Source: Afipia sp. | GTDB taxonomy: Bacteria > Pseudomonadota > Alphaproteobacteria > Rhizobiales > Xanthobacteraceae | Assembly (NCBI GenBank): GCA_024707075.1 | Contig: JANQAK010000003.1 | Span: 1,922,001-1,986,000 of the forward strand | DNA length: 64,000 nucleotides | Reading direction: 5' to 3' | Part shown: piece by piece, positions 63,204 through 64,000 of the stretch | Layout of the letters: every line of letters starts with the position of its first letter | How positions within the stretch are numbered: position 1 is the stretch's first letter | The notes under the pieces: generated by a model | The model's input: only the letters and a program-made list of their open reading frames with translations | What the model was told of the DNA's origin: nothing | Database searches by the model: none | Made by a program: the position numbers and the translations under genes

Positions 63204-63473
63204 ATGCGTAAGGGATATGCCCATTCGACGCTTCGCCGGATCCTGATCGGGCTGCCGATTGCGATGCTCGCCAGCGCGCCGTCGCTTGCCGACAGGATCG
63301 TCGATCCCAAAACCGTCGCGCCGGAGTTTCGCGAGGCCGCCGAAAAGCGCCGCGCCGAACAGGTCAAGCTGATCGAATGCAACAACGCGGCAAGGATCGC
63401 GAAGATTCCGCCGCGCGACATGGCGCATTACGTCGCCGAATGCTTCGACAAGCCGGCCGACAAGCCGCAGTAA
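63204..63473 (+). CDS. Small secreted protein, function unknown
   Basis: I do not recognise a family. From ATG 63204 (MRKGYAHSTLRRILIGLPIAMLASAPSLADRIVDP) the product is 89 residues. A signal peptide cleaves near SLA-DR. The mature part is a charged helix, EFREAAEKRRAEQVKLIECNNAARIAKIPPRDMAHYVAECFDKPADKPQ, with two cysteines that could form a disulfide. The track start 10 residues earlier (63174) is possible. It is isolated between ompW and a nested repeat. Confidence 0.6.
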   Translation: MRKGYAHSTLRRILIGLPIAMLASAPSLADRIVDPKTVAPEFREAAEKRRAEQVKLIECNNAARIAKIPPRDMAHYVAECFDKPADKPQ

Positions 63474-63517
63474 TCCAATCCCGGAACGCATCACGCGCTT
63501 CAGGCAAAATTCACTGC

Positions 63518-63685
63518 GTCGTCCCCGCGAACGCGGGGACCCATAACCGCTCATGAAGAATGGATCGCCGTCATCCTGAGGTGCGAGCCCTTGCGAGCCC
63601 CGAAAGGTGATGCGGTGTCATGAGGTGTCGTGACAATCAACGGTCCCCGTGACGATCAATGGGTCCCCGCGTTCGCGGGGACGAC
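63518..63685. repeat. Nested palindromic repeats: family C arms flanking a family B element
   Basis: GTCGTCCCCGCGAACGCGGGGACCCAT (27 bp, from 63518) has an exact reverse complement ending at 63685. Between them, from about 63570, is TCATCCTGAGGTGCGAGCCCTTGCGAGCCC...TGTCATGAGGTGTCGTGAC, related to family B. Near the right arm TGACAATCAACGGTCCCCG is repeated imperfectly as TGACGATCAATGGGTCCCCG. Confidence 0.8.
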
Positions 63686-64000
63686 ACTGAATATGTGTCT
63701 GCCTTCGATCTTCACACGCCGACACACTCTCGCGGCGCGATTCAATGCGTCCGAGTTGTGCGACAGGCCACGCTCCGCGCCGTTGCGCGAAGGCGATGGA
63801 GCCTCGGGAGGCGCCGGGGTGCTTGCGAGACACCCGTGAGGCGGACCTTGCGATCGGCCCGCCTGCGCAGCCTTGCGAGGGCCGCGCGCGCCAAATGACT
63901 TTGGCGCTGCGCCTCCCGGCGCTCCACCGTCGTCACTTCGCCTTGCCGCTCAAATGCCGATCACTCATTCGAGACGAATTTAGGATTATATTCTTAATAA
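63686..64000. other. Window end without a supported gene
   Basis: About 315 bp. The short ORFs here (63618-63833, 63659-63898, 63742-63936) are arginine-rich and look like shadows. No promoter, RNA or repeat recognised, apart from an A/T-rich end at 63970-64000 that may be a promoter for a gene beyond the window. Confidence 0.3.

Overview
The window is chromosomal DNA of a GC-rich alphaproteobacterium, most likely a member of the Bradyrhizobiaceae/Nitrobacteraceae (Bradyrhizobium, Rhodopseudomonas, Afipia, Nitrobacter and relatives). The support is indirect: gene order (ruvCAB next to tol-pal, zapA / 6S RNA / 5-FCL, tkt-gap-pgk-fba), alphaproteobacterial marker proteins (RcdA/DUF1465, TrcR/DUF1013, DUF1192, DUF4164) and dispersed palindromic intergenic repeats of the kind common in that group. 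No rRNA or tRNA gene was seen.

Layout. 1-2.2 kb: end of an HPP-family membrane protein, a TorF-like porin and a Lys/Ala-rich histone-H1-like protein. 2.2-6.5 kb: glycolate oxidase operon glcDEF. 6.6-8.6 kb: a TetR regulator and an AzlCD amino-acid exporter pair. 8.9-12 kb: ftsH (frame broken in a poly-G run) and tilS. 12.2-21.2 kb: the Tol-Pal envelope system (cpoB, pal, tolB, tolA, tolR, tolQ), split by a FeeM-like N-acyl synthase and a GGDEF-EAL protein. 21.5-25.4 kb: a BASS-type transporter, DUF2852, two TetR regulators and a DUF1348 protein, with several clear operator palindromes. 25.6-32 kb: ybgC, a SqrR/BigR-like ArsR regulator facing a DUF2892/YeeE/YedE sulfur-transport module, then the ruvCAB operon with yebC. 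32.3-36.6 kb: a chemoreceptor-like/PilZ-like protein (frame broken), YmdB-like phosphoesterase, 5-formyl-THF cyclo-ligase, 6S RNA, zapA and DUF4164. 36.9-45.6 kb: tkt, gap, pgk, fba (glycolysis/Calvin cycle), a ThiE-like protein, a Sel1-repeat protein and an inositol-monophosphatase-type enzyme. 45.8-50.7 kb: a MotA/ExbB-like plus OmpA-like pair, a GNAT, an ABC exporter and rpmE. 50.9-58.7 kb: rcdA, DUF1192, a quinone oxidoreductase, a large EAL phosphodiesterase, YqgE, a DsbD-N protein and a peroxiredoxin. 58.8-63.5 kb: ispH-thrB-rnhA, trcR, ompW and a small secreted protein.

What stands out. (1) A composite of two ~76-bp palindromes bounded by CTAG occurs twice in opposite orientations (24161-24326 and 41329-41491). 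Compensatory stem changes show the hairpins are conserved as structures, and one copy supplies the stop codon of pgk. (2) An ArsR protein with cysteines exactly at positions 41 and 107 sits over a consensus TTGACA-16-TATAAT promoter whose spacer holds a palindrome, facing putative thiosulfate/sulfur transport genes. (3) The ruv-ybgC-tol-pal cluster is broken by three insertions. (4) Three long conserved genes (ftsH, a GGDEF-EAL gene, a chemoreceptor-like gene) are each restored by deleting one base. The shared sign suggests sequencing or assembly insertions rather than true pseudogenes.

Most genes are ordinary core functions. Family assignments come from motif and sequence recognition without database searches. 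Long antisense ORFs in the track were treated as shadows of GC-rich genes.
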